Part shown: in pieces, positions 1 to 12,860 of the stretch | Numbering within the stretch: the first letter of the stretch is position 1 | Layout: each line of letters opens with the position of its first letter | Source: Euglena gracilis | Taxonomy: Eukaryota; Euglenida; Euglenophyceae; Euglenales | Direction: 5' to 3' | Assembly: GCA_039621445.1 (NCBI GenBank) | Contig: CP154955.1 | Location: 7,176,010 to 7,240,009 of the forward strand | DNA length: 64,000 bases | Notes under the pieces: model-generated | Databases searched by the model: none | What the model saw: only the letters and a program-made list of their open reading frames with translations | What the model was told of the DNA's origin: nothing | Program-made: the position numbers and the translations under genes

Positions 1-554
1 TCAAGGAATGGGGGCGGGGGTCGGCACCTATTTCCAAGGTGCATCAAATGGTGTTTTTGTTCGTTCGTTTGTTTTGCGGGCCAAGGTGTTCGGCAGTTTG
101 CGCGTGCCTGGCGGGACATATAAGAGCATCTATGTTGCCCAACTCCTTCCTTCGACATGATCAGGAGAATTGTTTCAGTGGGCTAGATGTTCTTATCCGT
201 CCTGGGAGGGGGTCGAGGGATCAACGTCTTAACCTCTTGAGGCTCATTGTGGGGGCTCAAACTTTCTCGGATCTGTGATAAAAATTTCTCCCCAAATAGG
301 AAAATAGGGAGCTCAAAATGGAGCTCAACCCGCATTCTGTGGGTGCACACCAAGACTGATCACTCGATTTGGGGGGATGAGCACCCTTGCAACTTCTGTG
401 AATTATACTTTTCATTCAGTGTTTAATGCTCATCAATCATGTGTGGTTATATGTGGCTATTTATGGCTGGTTATTATGTGCATGTAATTATATCGCATCG
501 CAGCAGGATTCTTAAGGCCCTGGGGGAGGGCTTTCGAATCTCCGGGGGGGGGGG
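1..554. other. No recognisable gene; unique flank
   Basis: I see no conserved protein, RNA gene or clear repeat here. Short open frames lack any recognisable motif. The right edge runs into a G-run at about 545-554 that directly precedes the first 198-bp direct repeat. Confidence 0.4.
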
Positions 555-752
555 ACCACACCAACCACACAAAGGTGAGTGTATGTCCCTACAGCGCTGG
601 AATTACACCAGAGTTACTCACCCGGCCAGGGGGAGCAACAAAAGAGGACTGGTGTAAGGGGTCCCTGGCCACTCACCACGCAGCAAACTGGGCCAGAAGC
701 GAAGTTAGCGCCGGCCATAAACAGACAAGAAGCCTTAGTGCAACTAAGGGGG
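555..752 (+). repeat. 198-bp direct repeat, copy 1
   Basis: This stretch is near-identical to 1490-1687, with no differences noticed over the shared core. Both copies contain GTGAGTGTATGTCCCTACAG and end in CAACTAAGGGGG. The pair brackets about 740 bp. The arrangement resembles terminal direct repeats of a small LTR-type (TRIM-like) element, but I see no primer-binding site, polypurine tract or TG...CA ends, so a simple segmental duplication is equally possible. Confidence 0.8.
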
Positions 753-1489
753 ACCACCCACGCAAGCCGTGGGGCCACGTACTCACGTGGCAGCCAGAAG
801 CGGTGACCACACACCATTTGTGACGATTTTAGGTGGTGTGTGGCAGTGGTGGGAACGTCGCCAAAGCGAGGGTGCCCAAGGCCCTGAATCGCCGTCGCTT
901 TGGTGTCCGGGTGCCCCAGAGGGTCTTGACTAGCCCACCCGGGTACCCCTGGTGGCCTTGACCAACCCGGCCCACCCCTGTGTCCAGAAGGGAAAATGGG
1001 GGGAGCGAGGGGAAGACAGAGGGAACCCCCCATGGAGACCAGCAGCAGAAAACGCGACTCTGATGCCTCTGTAGGGGGGCATGGCGCTTCGTGCGACCGC
1101 CCGGGGGACATGGCAGGGGGGCCTTCGGGCTCGCCGGCCTAGTAGGAGCGCACCCCCCAGCAACCCAACCCCAAAGGGGAAGCCAGCAGAGAGGGACCCA
1201 CCCGCGAGGCAGTGGACCGCCCAAACCAACCCCAGACAGGGCATGGAGCGCAGGTACCAGTATGTAAGGAACTACTGGTACCCAGCAGCACACTACCCAC
1301 CCGCCACCCGCCCTAAGGCCGAGACTTGGTGACCCGGGTTTACCTAAGCCGCGGGACCGTGAGGCCACATTGGAATTTTTCAAGTCATGGCGTTGTGCCT
1401 GCGCCATGCATCCCCCACACAGAAAAGTGGGAAGAGGGCAGGAGGCAAGAGCAGCACTGGGGCGCAAGGGTGTAGACCCACCCACGGGA
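753..1489. other. Spacer between direct repeats, Pro/Gly-rich shadow ORFs
   Basis: This is a GC-rich interval between the two 198-bp repeats. It is open on the minus strand for up to about 220 codons, but the translation is low-complexity Pro/Gly/Leu with no domain, retroelement Gag motif or protease motif. I treat it as the unexplained interior of the repeat pair. Confidence 0.4.
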
Positions 1490-1687
1490 ACCACACCAAC
1501 CACACAAAGGTGAGTGTATGTCCCTACAGCGCTGGAATTACACCAGAGTTACTCACCCGGCCAGGGGGAGCAACAAAAGAGGACTGGTGTAAGGGGTCCC
1601 TGGCCACTCACCACGCAGCAAACTGGGCCAGAAGCGAAGTTAGCGCCGGCCATAAACAGACAAGAAGCCTTAGTGCAACTAAGGGGG
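1490..1687 (+). repeat. 198-bp direct repeat, copy 2
   Basis: Second copy of the 555-752 repeat in the same orientation. It is followed by a longer G-run. The near-identity of the copies suggests a recent duplication or terminal repeats of one element. Confidence 0.8.
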
Positions 1688-2528
1688 GGGGGACATGGTG
1701 GCACATGGGTCCGACTTTCTGGATTTTTCGGTCCATTTCGCCCTGGAACCGCGCCAAATCAAGGCGAAATATATCGATTCGGGGAGGATCGGCACTTAAT
1801 TTTAGGAATAAGGTCAGAGTCAGGGTTCGGATCGTTGCGCCGAAAATTGGCCCAATTTATGGCAAATTAAGGAAATTAGGTCCCTGTTTCGAAAGGTTTT
1901 TAGGACGCGCTTCGTCAGGATTTTACCAAAATTCGGCCTAAATTCTGCCTAACTCGTTCTGAAATGCGGCTTAAATTCTTCCTAAATTCCTAAAAAAAGT
2001 AGCACCTGACGGGAACCTTATCCCAAGCATAACCAAAACTTTTCCCCGGGTCGGAAGTAAATGGGCCCCAAGGGAATCCTTCAGAATCCTGCTGCCGTGC
2101 ATGCACATTTAATTATAATAATAATGTACATATATTACTCAATAATATCCGCAATGTTGACAGTTGACATTTGGTTCTCACAATACATGTTGGTTTTCAG
2201 AGGGTCAGGGGTTTAAGACAAATTTTTTTATAGGTGGGGGTGTCAGCCCACCCACCCAGGGAGCCTGCCCGGGGAGGGTGGTCCAGGGGACCTGCTTTTG
2301 GGGTTCAATTTTGGGTCAATAAATGTTGTTTTTTTTCGGTGCTTTGAGGGGGAGGGAGGGAAACACAGGGAAAACGGGGGAACCCACTTGGCTCAACCCC
2401 AGGGTCAGGACAGGGGGTACAACGGACCCCCCCCTGGGTCCAACGTTTAAAAATAATCCCTGGTCTCAGAAAAATACCAACCTGCCCTTTGAAAGAAAAT
2501 GCACAAATAAACAAAGACACCTGGTCAC
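1688..2528. other. No recognisable gene
   Basis: AT-rich and C/G-run intergenic sequence. If the PPME1-like gene runs on past 2529 on the minus strand, its last coding exon (ending around the family's Gln-Cys-Gly-His motif) should lie here or beyond the window. I could not find it by eye. Confidence 0.3.
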
Positions 2529-5500
2529 CTTGGTGGGTGGAACAGAAAGGAGAATATCTGTTAAACATTTCCATACAAATTGAACTGATATCAAGGAAAT
2601 GGCTAAATCTTGTTCAAAAAGCACATCGTCTTAAGCCATCGTATGAAGGCTTGGTCTTTATTCATTTTATCGCACATCCCCTCCCCGTGCTCAACAGACA
2701 CCCTCTGTCATGAATGCACTTTTCATCCAGAAAATGTCATGTCTATACCCAATTTACTCCAGGAGCGCTCCAAGGAAATACCTTTTGGAGGGTGGAATTT
2801 TGATTCTATGTTTTTTGCTGCTGATGGCCATATGTTTATAAATGGCCATGTTTTTTGGGGGGGAAGATAAATGACGAGGTGTAAATAATCACATCCAGGG
2901 GACAACAATGCACCAATTTCAAACAAACCTTCGATGGGCAGCTCTGGGTGCGCCACCGCCGTCCACACAGCTATGGCTCCCCCGAGGCTGTGGCCCACAA
3001 GAATGATGGGCGGCGGAAGCAACCCACATCAAACAGGGAATTGCAAAGGAACTGGGCATGGGCATGGAGTCCAACAGATTTTGGGAAAAAAACCTTTGGC
3101 CTGCAAGGGAATGAAGCCGAATCAGGGGACCAGGGGGGGGGTCTGGATCCACCCCCTGGGGGGGGGGCCCACTTTTGGGGGTCAATTTTGGGGTCCAAAA
3201 AATTATCCGCACTTTGCGCCGAGAATAGAAGAAGACCCCGCCTCAGGCAGGGGACCCACCAGGCCCGACCCTCCCCCGGGGGGGGGGGGGGGCTTGGCCG
3301 GGACCCACCCCATCCCCCCGGGGGGTCCAAACTTAAAAAAAAAAAATCTGATCCGGATCCCAGGGTCGTTGGGGCCCGAACAGATGCATTCACAACCTGT
3401 TCGCTTAAAAAAATATGCAAAATGGTGCAAAATCCAATCCCTGGGAATGCCTATTCTTGCATTTGACATTATCGAAATGAGATCAATGAAAGCCTGGTTA
3501 GTCCTCCCATGGTGTAGTGAAATACAAAGAGAACTACATATTTCACGCCTGTCTTAACATTATTATTTTTTTTATTTTTTGAGGGTGTAAGATCGATCAA
3601 TAAACCTCAGAATAAGACCCAAATCTCCAAAACAAATCGGCCAAACAATCCCAATATTTCTTGTGGTGTGAGGTAAAGTCACAATTCTCTGGGTTTGCTG
3701 GGAGCTTGGCTGTTTTCTTTTTAGAAGAGCCATTTTGCTGTTGATTCTCCTCCTTCAAATGAGATAGACGTATGGAGCTATGACTTTGGAGGTGGAAGTA
3801 ACCGACGCAAGAGAGGGCAGCCTTATGGAATAGCTCCTCCATACAGGGCGCCAAGAACGCGCACAACGTCCTCCACCAGGGTGTCCTTTGCCAGGTCAAC
3901 GTCATTGTTCGTCACGGTCTCCCCGTGTCCTCTGAAATCGAAAGCCATTACCCGGGCCTTCTGCTTCAGTGACTTGGCCGCCAATGCAAAAGACATTGCG
4001 CTGCCCCTGTGCCCTTCCATTGCACATCCGACACTGACACTTCCATAAATGAAAATCAGGTTTTGTTGTTTGGGTTTTTGCGTGAACCAGAAAATAAAAA
4101 AAATGTGAATTTGCTCTCCATCATCACACCAAAACAAATAATAAATCCTTTGACGCTTTATTGTTGTTTTTCTTGATAAATCTTTGTCTTTGTCTGAAAA
4201 TATCTTCAAAAGTAGATTTCATCAATCAAAGAGCTTGAAGCAAGATGGGATGAAAATATGTGCCAAAGCAGTTTTGGGTTTTGGGAACGGAACAAACTTG
4301 TTTCGGGGCTGATTATAATAATGCCTAATTCTCAGTCTGGCCTTCCACCCGCAGTTGGGTTTGCTTGCCATTCTGATGATCCAAGGCAAAGCCTGCATCC
4401 AGCTCTTCAGGCTACCCTGCAACCCAAAGCTCTGTTCTTCTGTGAATGCAGTGAACTAACAGCATGGAACTGCGTCGTGTTTGTGCTGGCTGCGTTCCAA
4501 ACTACTCAACCAAATCAATTCTGCAGATAATGTCCGTTCTGTGGGCCTTGGTTTTCTGCTGCACTTCAAGAACACCTTGTTGGAAATTGATCTAATAAGG
4601 GTAAAAGGACAATACGGGGAGGGGATGACAAGAATAATGATTGGAAAAACTGGCTGGCCTCCATGGTTTCCCATCATTTTTCTCCAGACTGTAATTTGAC
4701 ATCACTGGTCTTTTTAAAAGAACTTCCCATCATTTTGTAATTTTTAAAAACACACAAAAAAGTTTGCATTGGCCCCTTATACAGAAATGGAAAAGAACCA
4801 AACCAGTACTTCAAAAACGAGCAGGGACTCTTGTTTTCCGTTAAAAATGATTTTTTGAAGGAAAAATTCAAAAATGATTTTTTCCCTGAAGAACACCAAA
4901 ATTTGCCCCTGGAACTCCTATCTTCCCCACTATCTTCATACTCCGCTCTGGTATTTTTCTTCCATTTTGATCTGGAAAATGAACCCTCTTGACAAGTGGA
5001 GAAAACTCCTCGGGACATTTAGTCCGCGTTTTAGTTGTAAAACCACAAATATGGTCCTAATTTTTGTTTATTTTTAAAGTTAATTGGTTTGCATGCCATG
5101 CCAAATTTTTGCCCTCTGTCGCAGAAAAACTTGCCCCTTCTCACAAAAATTCCGTCCACCTTGTAAAGAACTTTGCCCCCTGTCTCTGCAAATTTTGTCC
5201 CAGTTGGTAATGAAATTTGTATATCGTGTTCTGAATTTCGAACCGATTTTTCATTGAAAAATTCGGAGTGATATGACGTTAAACAACGAAAAAAGACAAA
5301 AAAAGCGAAAAGTGGATGGCATGTGTCACCAGAAAAAGAGGTGGAGGTGGCTGGCAGTGCTGTATTTTTTTTGCGGATTTTGTACTTTTTTTCTCAAAAA
5401 AATGCTGAAAATGAGAGGTCTGATTTTTTTTCAAAACCCCCAAGGGAAGAGCCTTTATAAATCCAGGTTGGGTTGAAATTCTTGTAAGGATAGCATTGCT

Positions 5501-6889
5501 GTTTGAAGGATTACGGGTTTTCTGTCACAAGAAATGGGCTGGGAAAAAATTTATAAATGTTGACACACTTTTGCTATGAATACAACATTTTCATGTTGTG
5601 ACCAAATTTTTCTTTCACAAATCTCCCAGACCCACAATGTTGGCACCCATGACATGTTTTCGGAATTATTATTGTTAAATGTGACGAATTGTCAACTAAA
5701 TTGGCGAAAAAAAATTCTCAATAAAGATGAAAAATTTAGGTATTCAAAAATCTTTCCTCAAAAAGAAGTGATGGGTGATGGAAGTGGAGCCCCCACAATA
5801 CCCCACACATCCCTTCCCCCACAATACCCCACACATACAATTTTTCGGCGCTTGAAAATTTTTTGACTTACTCGGCCTTCGGCCTTGTCTGCCTCCCAGA
5901 AACAAAATGACAATATCCCTTTCCTGTCTTTCCTGTGTAAACCAGCCGCATGCAACACCTAATGTTTCCAGACACCCCCACCCACCCCATTCCCACAAAT
6001 CCCCCCCACACCCAACCCTCCCCACACATACACCACGGTGTCCCACAGTGAGTCCCAAGTGTGGGGGCTCGACTTTATTCAGTGTGGGGGCTCGACTTTA
6101 TTCAATATGTGTTTCAAAATGTGTGCAAAATCACCATTATGGGATCAGTCAACAATCTGGCGAACAGAAACAAAAAAATTGATGGAATTGCAAAAATACT
6201 TTGCAACAAGTGGGGGCAAAATATTTGGGAAATGATGGCAAATTTTTGGGACTGTGGACAAACATTATGACATTGTGGAGAAAAATTTAGGGATGGGGGG
6301 CGAAATAACATGAGTGTTAGCTAATAATAACTGACACACGCGACTTGTCAAACCGCTGGTTAATTGTCTGGACATTGTAAATATCTTTTGTTGAATAACA
6401 TCCCATAAAGAATGTCAATTGCTGTCGGATGGATGAGTTGGGATGAGATGAGTTGTGGCAAGCATCTAGAAACGTTATGATGGCATCTCTGGCACAACGG
6501 CTGCCAAACATGCAAAACTTGATCGCATGATGGCGATTTTGCCCCAAACTTCTTCAGCCGCCTCTTGTGGCAGAGGGCTGGCAATGGCGACCCAAAGAAA
6601 AGCTTGGGTCCGTTGGTGTCCGTTGGTGGAAACCATCAGTGGGGGTCTCAAATGAAACCAACCATTTCATTACTGGAAATAAGAATGGAAAAGCACAGAC
6701 AAGTCCACCACCATGCAGCAAGACTGAGATCGGCCCTACACCATCGCCAGCGGTGTACACCACAAACACATCATCCTTACCATCTTCGCTTGTAGGGATG
6801 TGCAAATCATGCTTGGCATCGAAATAATCGGACCACTTGGGGTCAACAGTGTCAGTCTTCAGCAGCTTTGACAGAGGTTGAATACGAAT
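2529..6889 (-). CDS. PPME1: Protein phosphatase methylesterase 1-like gene, split by introns (partial)
   Basis: PPME1 is an alpha/beta hydrolase that removes the C-terminal methyl ester from the catalytic subunit of protein phosphatase 2A. Four exon pieces read in order on the minus strand. (1) About 6889-6709 encodes KWSDYFDAKHDLHI, FVVYTAG and VLLHGG (oxyanion region), ending at a GT donor. (2) 4013-3840 starts after an AG and encodes GSAMSFALAAKSL, MAFDFRGHGET and the VVRVLGALYG helix. (3) About 3022-2929 encodes LPPPIILVGHSLGGAIAV, with the nucleophile Ser in GHSLGG, ending at a GT donor. (4) 2584-2529 encodes WKCLTDILLSVPPTK. The order and spacing of motifs match the family. The N-terminus, about 95 residues between pieces 3 and 4, and the C-terminal His region were not found. 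The junction of pieces 2 and 3 lacks a normal AG acceptor. It could be a working gene with unusual introns or a decaying copy. Confidence 0.8.
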
Positions 6890-9075
6890 ACAGGAAATTC
6901 AATAAAAATGGTTCATTCAACGATGCAGGTTGGAAAGAGCTTTATGTGGTCTATTGAGTTGAATGCCGACCAAAAATTTTTTGTTCTCACCCCAAGGAAG
7001 TTTTCTGACTATGATGAAACCCTGTTTTGACAAACTGTTCTGAGGTTCAGTTCATTAATTCACCGACCCTCATCAAAATTTCCCCTAAGACTGATTCTGA
7101 CTGGCACCAAAGGCGGTACAGGCCAAAATGGCCAACAAAAAGTGTCCACCACCAGATTGGCCATTTGGGTGTTGACACTTTCAGAGTGCACTGGAAAAGA
7201 GGTTTCGAGGGGCCAGAAGACAAAACTTAACAGAAGAACGTCTCACAGAAACCCCAAATTAGGATTTGCCAATTAATCTGGGACACTTTGTACCTGCTCT
7301 TTGGACATTGGAATACGCGACATAGCCTGTGAAAAGAGCTTTCAATCAAGGTGCAATATGTCAGAAGCCTTGAGAGGCAGTCGGCTGGTGGTGGTGAATG
7401 GGAAACCCTAATTTTAGACTTTTTGACCAGTTTCTGGTCATTCTCCAAATTGCAAAAAAAACTGCACACATAAAAGAAGCAACTGAGTAAAAACTGTGTT
7501 TTTGATTATTTTTTTTGATCATGTGGCACCTGTGACCATTCATGGGTGCCCAAATGGTCACTTGTGAAACCCTAAAATGAGCAGGAATGTCCGCACCCCA
7601 TGACTGTTTTGAACGGTTTGAGAAGGAACCACGGTTCAAACTTGGTTATGTGCATATGAGAAAGAACCATAATATGTCCCTTTCTTCAAAACAAACATGT
7701 GAAATACAAAAAGGCGTCATTTTGTTTTTCGGCCTCAATTTGTTTTAAAAATCAAAAAATGAATAATTTAATTTTTGAAAAACATTGGAGAGTAAAATAA
7801 GGATGCAGAATTTTTTTTGCAAAAATACAGAAAAGAGAATGACAAGCATTTTTTTGTTTTGAATTTTGGGTCCTTTCTCAAAAAAAGGAGACCAGGAATT
7901 GCTTTAAGACCTTTATGGTTGCAAAAACAATGCTGGCTGCCACTCCCCCCTTGCCGACCACACCCCTGGAGCCAAGAACCAGTTAGTCACCCCAAAAACG
8001 ACAATCAGTCACCCCCTAGGGGCCGGGGGAGAGGGGTCGGACACACCTTAAACAACGGTGTGGTCTTGACAGGAGCTTGCACCTTTTGGGGACACGAATG
8101 CCAAAAACATAGAAGCAGGGTTGTGGCAAAATGGGGTGCACCCCCGCAACCCACACTTTATATCAAGAATTGTGTCCCACACCGGCTCGAGCGTGAAGCA
8201 GATGTCCCATGGACCAGCTTCATGCACGAGGGTGTCTGGGACGCAATGGATTGGGGGCTCCGGCTTCACGCCTTAGCCATGTCTGCAGACACATTTGCGT
8301 TTCCTTTTTGTTTTTCAGACTTCTCTAACTCCCTGCTGGGTTTTCTATTGTTTGCTCTGGCGCACTCCCCGGCCCTTGTGGTCAACCAAAAAACAAAATG
8401 GTTGCGGTTTTGGCAAAAGGTTGCCAAATGCCAAAAGTTTTAATGCCAAAAGAATAGCGGCAATTTTGAACAATTCTGGACACTTTTTGGCCGATTGATA
8501 GCAAGACACACATACAGGGAATTTCTTGAGGACTCCCCCCCCGGGGGGGTCCAGCCTCCGGCTGGCAAAAGGCTGCTGGCTGGAAACAAGCTGCTGGTTG
8601 GACCCCCCCGGGGGGATAGGAGGGGGAGGGGGGGTCCGGGGTTGGAGGGGGCTGGGCTGGGCTGGGTCGATGAAAAACAAATTTTCTGAAACATTTTTTT
8701 TGCCTTCTCGATGCTAGAACCAGGCTGGATAGGGACGGAGGAACAGCCTACTGACTGCCACACGTCCTTACGCACATGTGTTTTGAAAAAAAAATGCAGG
8801 GATAGGTGTGGTGGAAGCCTAGTTGGCTGGCCAGCCTGCGGCCGGCTGGCCCGGCCTCCGGCCGGGCTGGACCCGACTTATTTCACTCGACTCCCCGGGG
8901 GCAGGGCTCCCAGCCCAAATTTGGGCTACTGGCTGCCCCCCCCGGGGGGGGGTACCCTCCGGCTTAAGAAATTCCCTGCACACATACCATGCCCCCCATA
9001 CAAGACCCCCCCTCGGCCCGTGAATGGTTAACGGTTTTAAGACCCCCCCATATAAGACCCCCCTGGGATTTTGGC
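6890..9075. other. No recognisable gene
   Basis: This may hold 5' exons of the PPME1-like gene, whose N-terminus is poorly conserved. I can support none. C- and G-run blocks occur around 8530-8660 and 8820-9000, with short inverted repeats built on GGCTGG/CCAGCC. Confidence 0.3.
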
Positions 9076-9113
9076 TCCGTTCACGGGTGCACTATAGTGC
9101 ACCCGTGAACGGA
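9076..9113. repeat. 38-bp perfect palindrome
   Basis: The sequence is a perfect palindrome centred on TGCACTATAGTGCA with arms CCGTTCACGGG/CCCGTGAACGG. The same palindrome core recurs twice at 12676-12750, which makes it a dispersed repeat rather than a chance hairpin. Confidence 0.85.
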
Positions 9114-9163
9114 ATTGAGAAGGAAAAAATGCTAGATTTCATAAATAAACAAAATCTGATACC

Positions 9164-9661
9164 AGGGGGGTGGAAAATGCAACTTGGCCCTTCAAATTAT
9201 GCAAGTCAAAAAAATGCAAAAAAATGCAAAAAAAATGCAAAAAAAATGCAACTTGCATAAAACCCCTGAGAAAAGGCTGGAATATAACAGAGTTTTTGCT
9301 GCCTAAAATCCGTAAACATGTGACAATGCCGGTGTACCTGTCAATGATTCACACAGAAGACCTCCTGGAAGACAACGGCAAGCACTGAAGCTTTGAAAAT
9401 CAACATGTATAGCACCTGCACGTTCAGTCTAAGCAAATCGTCCCTCCAGATCACCATTGAACATCAATAAAGCGGAGATTTAGGACATTTGCGAAAATGG
9501 AGAGCATACCTGATGCTAGGAATGCAGCACAAAGGTCATTTTTTTTGCATAAAATTTTTCCAGGGCAAAAGTTTTTATGCAAAAAAATGCAAAAAATGCA
9601 AAACTCAGAAAAACCTGATTATGCAAAGAAAATGCCAATTATGCAAGTTGCCCCCCCCCTG
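9164..9661. mobile_element. hAT-like MITE with 8-bp TSD CTGATACC
   Basis: A 498-bp non-coding element begins AGGGGGGTGGAAAATGCAAC and ends GCAAGTTGCCCCCCCCCTG, so its termini are inverted repeats. It is flanked by the perfect 8-bp duplication CTGATACC (9156-9163 and 9662-9669). The interior contains AAAAATGC runs. The 8-bp duplication and AGGG...CCTG ends fit the hAT superfamily, so the mobilising transposase would be elsewhere. Confidence 0.85.
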
Positions 9662-9800
9662 CTGATACCATGACAAAGCCGACCTGATGCAACAGGAGAG
9701 GCGGCAAAGTGGCACAAGAAACTGACACACTCTTTCAACGGTGAGGAAAAGTCTCGCGATGCCTTTGTTGGCATGGTAAGAGGTGGGAACACTGGGAAAC

Positions 9801-11330
9801 TCAACGACAACCCTCACAAATCCACGCCTTTTTTGGTGCACGACGCAGATCAGCACAAACAAAATGGTATACTTCACCACACAGAGTACAACGAATACTC
9901 TTAGCAGCCTGGACGTCAGTGTCACTGAAAGCACGCACACCACAACGCGGACACAACATGACAGACGGAGACGCTAGGGGCAAGACGGAGGGGACAATGT
10001 AAAATATTTGGGTAACCATTGCGCCCTCCGACGCGGGGTCAGCGTGCCACTTGGGGTAAGCCGACCACTTTGCGGCGTTCCGCGAGGAGCTCGCACCGTC
10101 GTCCGTGGCGCCCATATCCTCGAGCTTGATGCGGCGCTTGCGCGGCGGATCGGAAATCTCGAAAAGTTAAAGGAATCAAAAATGCTTTTGCAAATAGACC
10201 AAACCTGTGCCTCCAGAGCAAGGCGTTGCTCTACCGTCAACCAATCCTTTTCGGACGGCTGTGCCAGCAACTCCCCCAAGTCCAAGGAGTCATCGGAATC
10301 CACATCAATCATGGCCGAACGCAAACTAAAGAGAGAATATGTTTGTGCGGTCTACGAATGAAGACGTACCAATCCGGTGAATGCAGAGGAGTTGGTGACG
10401 CTGGTGGGTGGCATGGGAGTGCGCGGTCGTTGTATGCGCTTTGCCTTTGACGCCCGCGGCCTCCGTTGCACCGCAGCCAGTGGAGGAAGAGGAGCATCGT
10501 CCCGGGGGACAGTAGCAACCTTGCCAAGATCCGGACACCCAGAGCCCTCGGATTTAACCCACACAAAACTTTGGCGGCCTTGTTTGGAGCCATGAGGCGG
10601 GACCGGTGGTAAACCGCAATCGTCGCAGGCGTGACATGAAAAATTGGCGCACTCCGCAATGGACAGTTCCCCGCTGTTAACCAGCCTGGACATTGCCGAC
10701 CTGCGTGCCAAATCCTTGAAGGTCACCGATCTGCCCAAAACTCTGGAGACCCACTTTCCCATGCCACGAAAATACTCCCCAGAAATTTGGGTAGGCGGCA
10801 GACTCCAGGCAACAACATAGCGGACAGATCTGAAGAAAAAGTTTGGTGACCCTTCAGGCAGGGGAACACTGCGTTCTTTTAGAAGCGCCATCAGCCGATC
10901 GATTGCCTGGACGGTACAAATTTGTTCATCATCGCCAGAGGTGATCATCAGGGAAAACAGTTTTTCATCCACATGCGTCAGATCACCGGGTAAATTTTTC
11001 ATGGTGCCCACGACAATGGAATACAACTTGCGTCCCTCAAAAAAAAGTTTCAGGCTTGAAACTTTCCACCACCAGACGCCGAAGAACCTCCCCACGATAA
11101 CCAGTGGTGTACCCCAGCACCAAAAGATTTCTCCTTTGGACGTAAAAAGGTTGGTTCCCTTCTGCAGACTTCAAAACGGTGAGCAACTCGTCCGATTGCA
11201 AAACGTTGCTTGCCAAACCCCTACCCTTGGCCACCATTGCTTTTTGGGCCCTTTCCTGTGTGGCGAGTGGCCCCATCAAAACATTGTACTGCGGGAACTG
11301 GCAAATTTGGGAGCCAATGCCTTGTAAATG
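9801..11330 (-). pseudogene. Locus A: tyrosine recombinase with C-terminal PHD finger, Crypton-like, 5'-truncated
   Basis: The minus frame enters near 11330 with QFPQYN and VLQSDELLTVL (hinge, shared with locus B). It continues into RNLLVLGYTTGYRGEVLRRL, which matches box I of tyrosine recombinases (T-G-x-R-x-E-x-L). An A8 run on the plus strand (11039-11046) shifts the frame by one base. Then follow FFEGRKLYSIVV (possible catalytic Lys region) and TFKDLARRSAMSRLVNSG, which resembles the HxxR box II with the His not conserved. An in-frame TAG lies near 10352. Beyond it come an acidic stretch DVDSDDSLDLGEL, a probable 47-nt GT-AG intron (10158-10204), a basic RKRRIK likely nuclear signal, and a C4HC3 PHD finger. 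The finger is CPRC, CTLC, YHFVC and WICEGC, followed immediately by a stop. No final catalytic Tyr is seen. It is probably dead, or misread at the homopolymer. Confidence 0.75.
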
Positions 11331-11373
11331 CAGGGTTTACCACCGGTTCGTGCTAGGAAGCCTGAAATCCAGT

Positions 11374-11430
11374 TCGTGATTGTTCGTGATTGTTCGTGAT
11401 TGTTCGTGATTGTTTGTGATTGTTCGCGCT
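11374..11430 (+). repeat. 10-bp minisatellite (GTTCGTGATT)n
   Basis: About five tandem copies of GTTCGTGATT lie immediately upstream of the truncated 5' end of locus A. The same unit recurs in the same orientation at 12065-12165, so the interval between them is bounded by matching minisatellites. Confidence 0.9.
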
Positions 11431-12064
11431 ACCAAAAAACCGCCCGGTTTTCTGTTTTCCTCGGCGAAATTGGTGTTTCCTCTTGGACTTTGGCTTCTTG
11501 TGTCTCTTTTAATCTAAATATTTAGGCTAATGGGGAAAGAAAAAATACAAAAAATATATATTGAAACAAACAAAATACCACCACGTCATGTTTGGAGGCA
11601 GTCGAGTTCGGGTCCCAAACCCCCCTTCCCCCCCTTGTCTGGTTGAGTTCGGAACTCGACAGGGAGGTCCCGCGGGACCCGGCCCCTTTGGGTGCATCCA
11701 TCAATTCAGCTATTGTGGAAACACCTGGTCCATGGTGTTTCCACAATCTTTGGTTTGCGAAAGAGGTTGTCCTTGTGAGTTGACAATGAAATATGTTGCT
11801 TTGCACGTGTGTTCTCGGCCCAGTGCACTGAAACATGGCAAACACTGCACCACATTTCCAAACCTCTCACTTCCATCACTCCACCAAACTGGAAAACGTG
11901 CCAAAAGGGGGGAAATAAAAACAAGATAGGTATGACACCTGGGCGGCACGCTTTTGAGGAGTCATTTTTCCACCTCTCTTCCATTATCTTTTCTGTTTGG
12001 TTGATTGAACAACACCGTCATTCTCAGAAGAAGACATTTCTGCAAGGGTGACCAAAAAAAATCA
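11431..12064. other. No recognisable gene
   Basis: Interval between the two GTTCGTGATT minisatellites. Around 11620-11660 there is a short GAACTCGAC palindromic motif in a C-run context. I see no protein family. Confidence 0.35.
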
Positions 12065-12165
12065 GGTTCGTGATTGTTCGTGATGGTTCGTGATTGTTCG
12101 TGATTTTGCCAAAGTCTCAAATTCATGCTGGTTCGTGATTGTTCGTGATTGTTCGTGGCACGAAA
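12065..12165 (+). repeat. 10-bp minisatellite (GTTCGTGATT)n, second block
   Basis: Two runs of the GTTCGTGATT unit separated by a 30-bp spacer. Same unit and orientation as 11374-11430. Confidence 0.9.
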
Positions 12166-12179
12166 CGGTGAAAAACCCT

Positions 12180-12657
12180 GTTTAGTAAATGTTGCTCACA
12201 GCATTGGCGTATGCCCGAAAAGAACCCTCTGGCATGGTGCGAACCTTGCCATTTTTTCCTGCCTTGTCCTGCCGTGTCTTTACCCAGGCATCAGCTTCTT
12301 GCTGCGTTTTGAAAAGTTCACACGCATCAATGCACCATCGTGCTCATCCCAAAAAAAACATCGTCCAAGGAGCCAAAAACAACAGCATGCCGGGAGCAAA
12401 TTTCAATGTACTCCAAAAAACACTTCAAAGCAGCATGTTTCTTGGGGCCTATTTCATCATTTTCACCACTGCTGGGGGGGGGGGCCAAAAAGGCATCACG
12501 GCTGCAACTCCTAAAGATTCGGCACCACGTAAAACTGACAAAAATTGTCTACTTGGGGGGGCTGGGGCATCTGGGCTTCCATCAGATTGACAAGGCGCTT
12601 CATTATACTGTGGAGAAGCAGAAGAGGCCACAAAATTATAAAAAAATTAAAAAATAA
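12180..12657 (-). pseudogene. Broken coding sequence of unknown family
   Basis: The minus strand reads as protein-like segments in changing frames: SSASPQYNEAPC, then (after a C-run) GPKKHAALKCFLEYIEIC and HAVVFGSLDDVFF, then (after a T8 run) DACELFKTQQEADAWVKTRQ to a stop near 12183. The frame switches coincide with homopolymers. Composition is charged and not repetitive, unlike most open frames here, so I think it is a genuine gene remnant. It has no domain I recognise. Confidence 0.4.
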
Positions 12658-12675
12658 AAATAATAAATAATCGGC

Positions 12676-12770
12676 CCGTTCCGTTCACGGGTGCACTATA
12701 GTGCACACATGAACCATTCACGGGTGCACTATAGTGCACCCGGGAACGCCCAAAGCGCACCCGTGAACGC
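12676..12770. repeat. Two copies of the TGCACTATAGTGCA palindrome
   Basis: GTTCACGGGTGCACTATAG occurs twice in tandem with mirrored halves, and a further CACCCGTGAACG half-site follows. It matches the perfect palindrome at 9076-9113. Confidence 0.8.
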
Positions 12771-12860
12771 CAAAAACACGAGTTTCGTTAGGAGACAACC
12801 GTGATTAGGAACCGCTCAGCTACTGTGAGGAAGCCCGTGGATTTGGGTAACAGTTTTAAG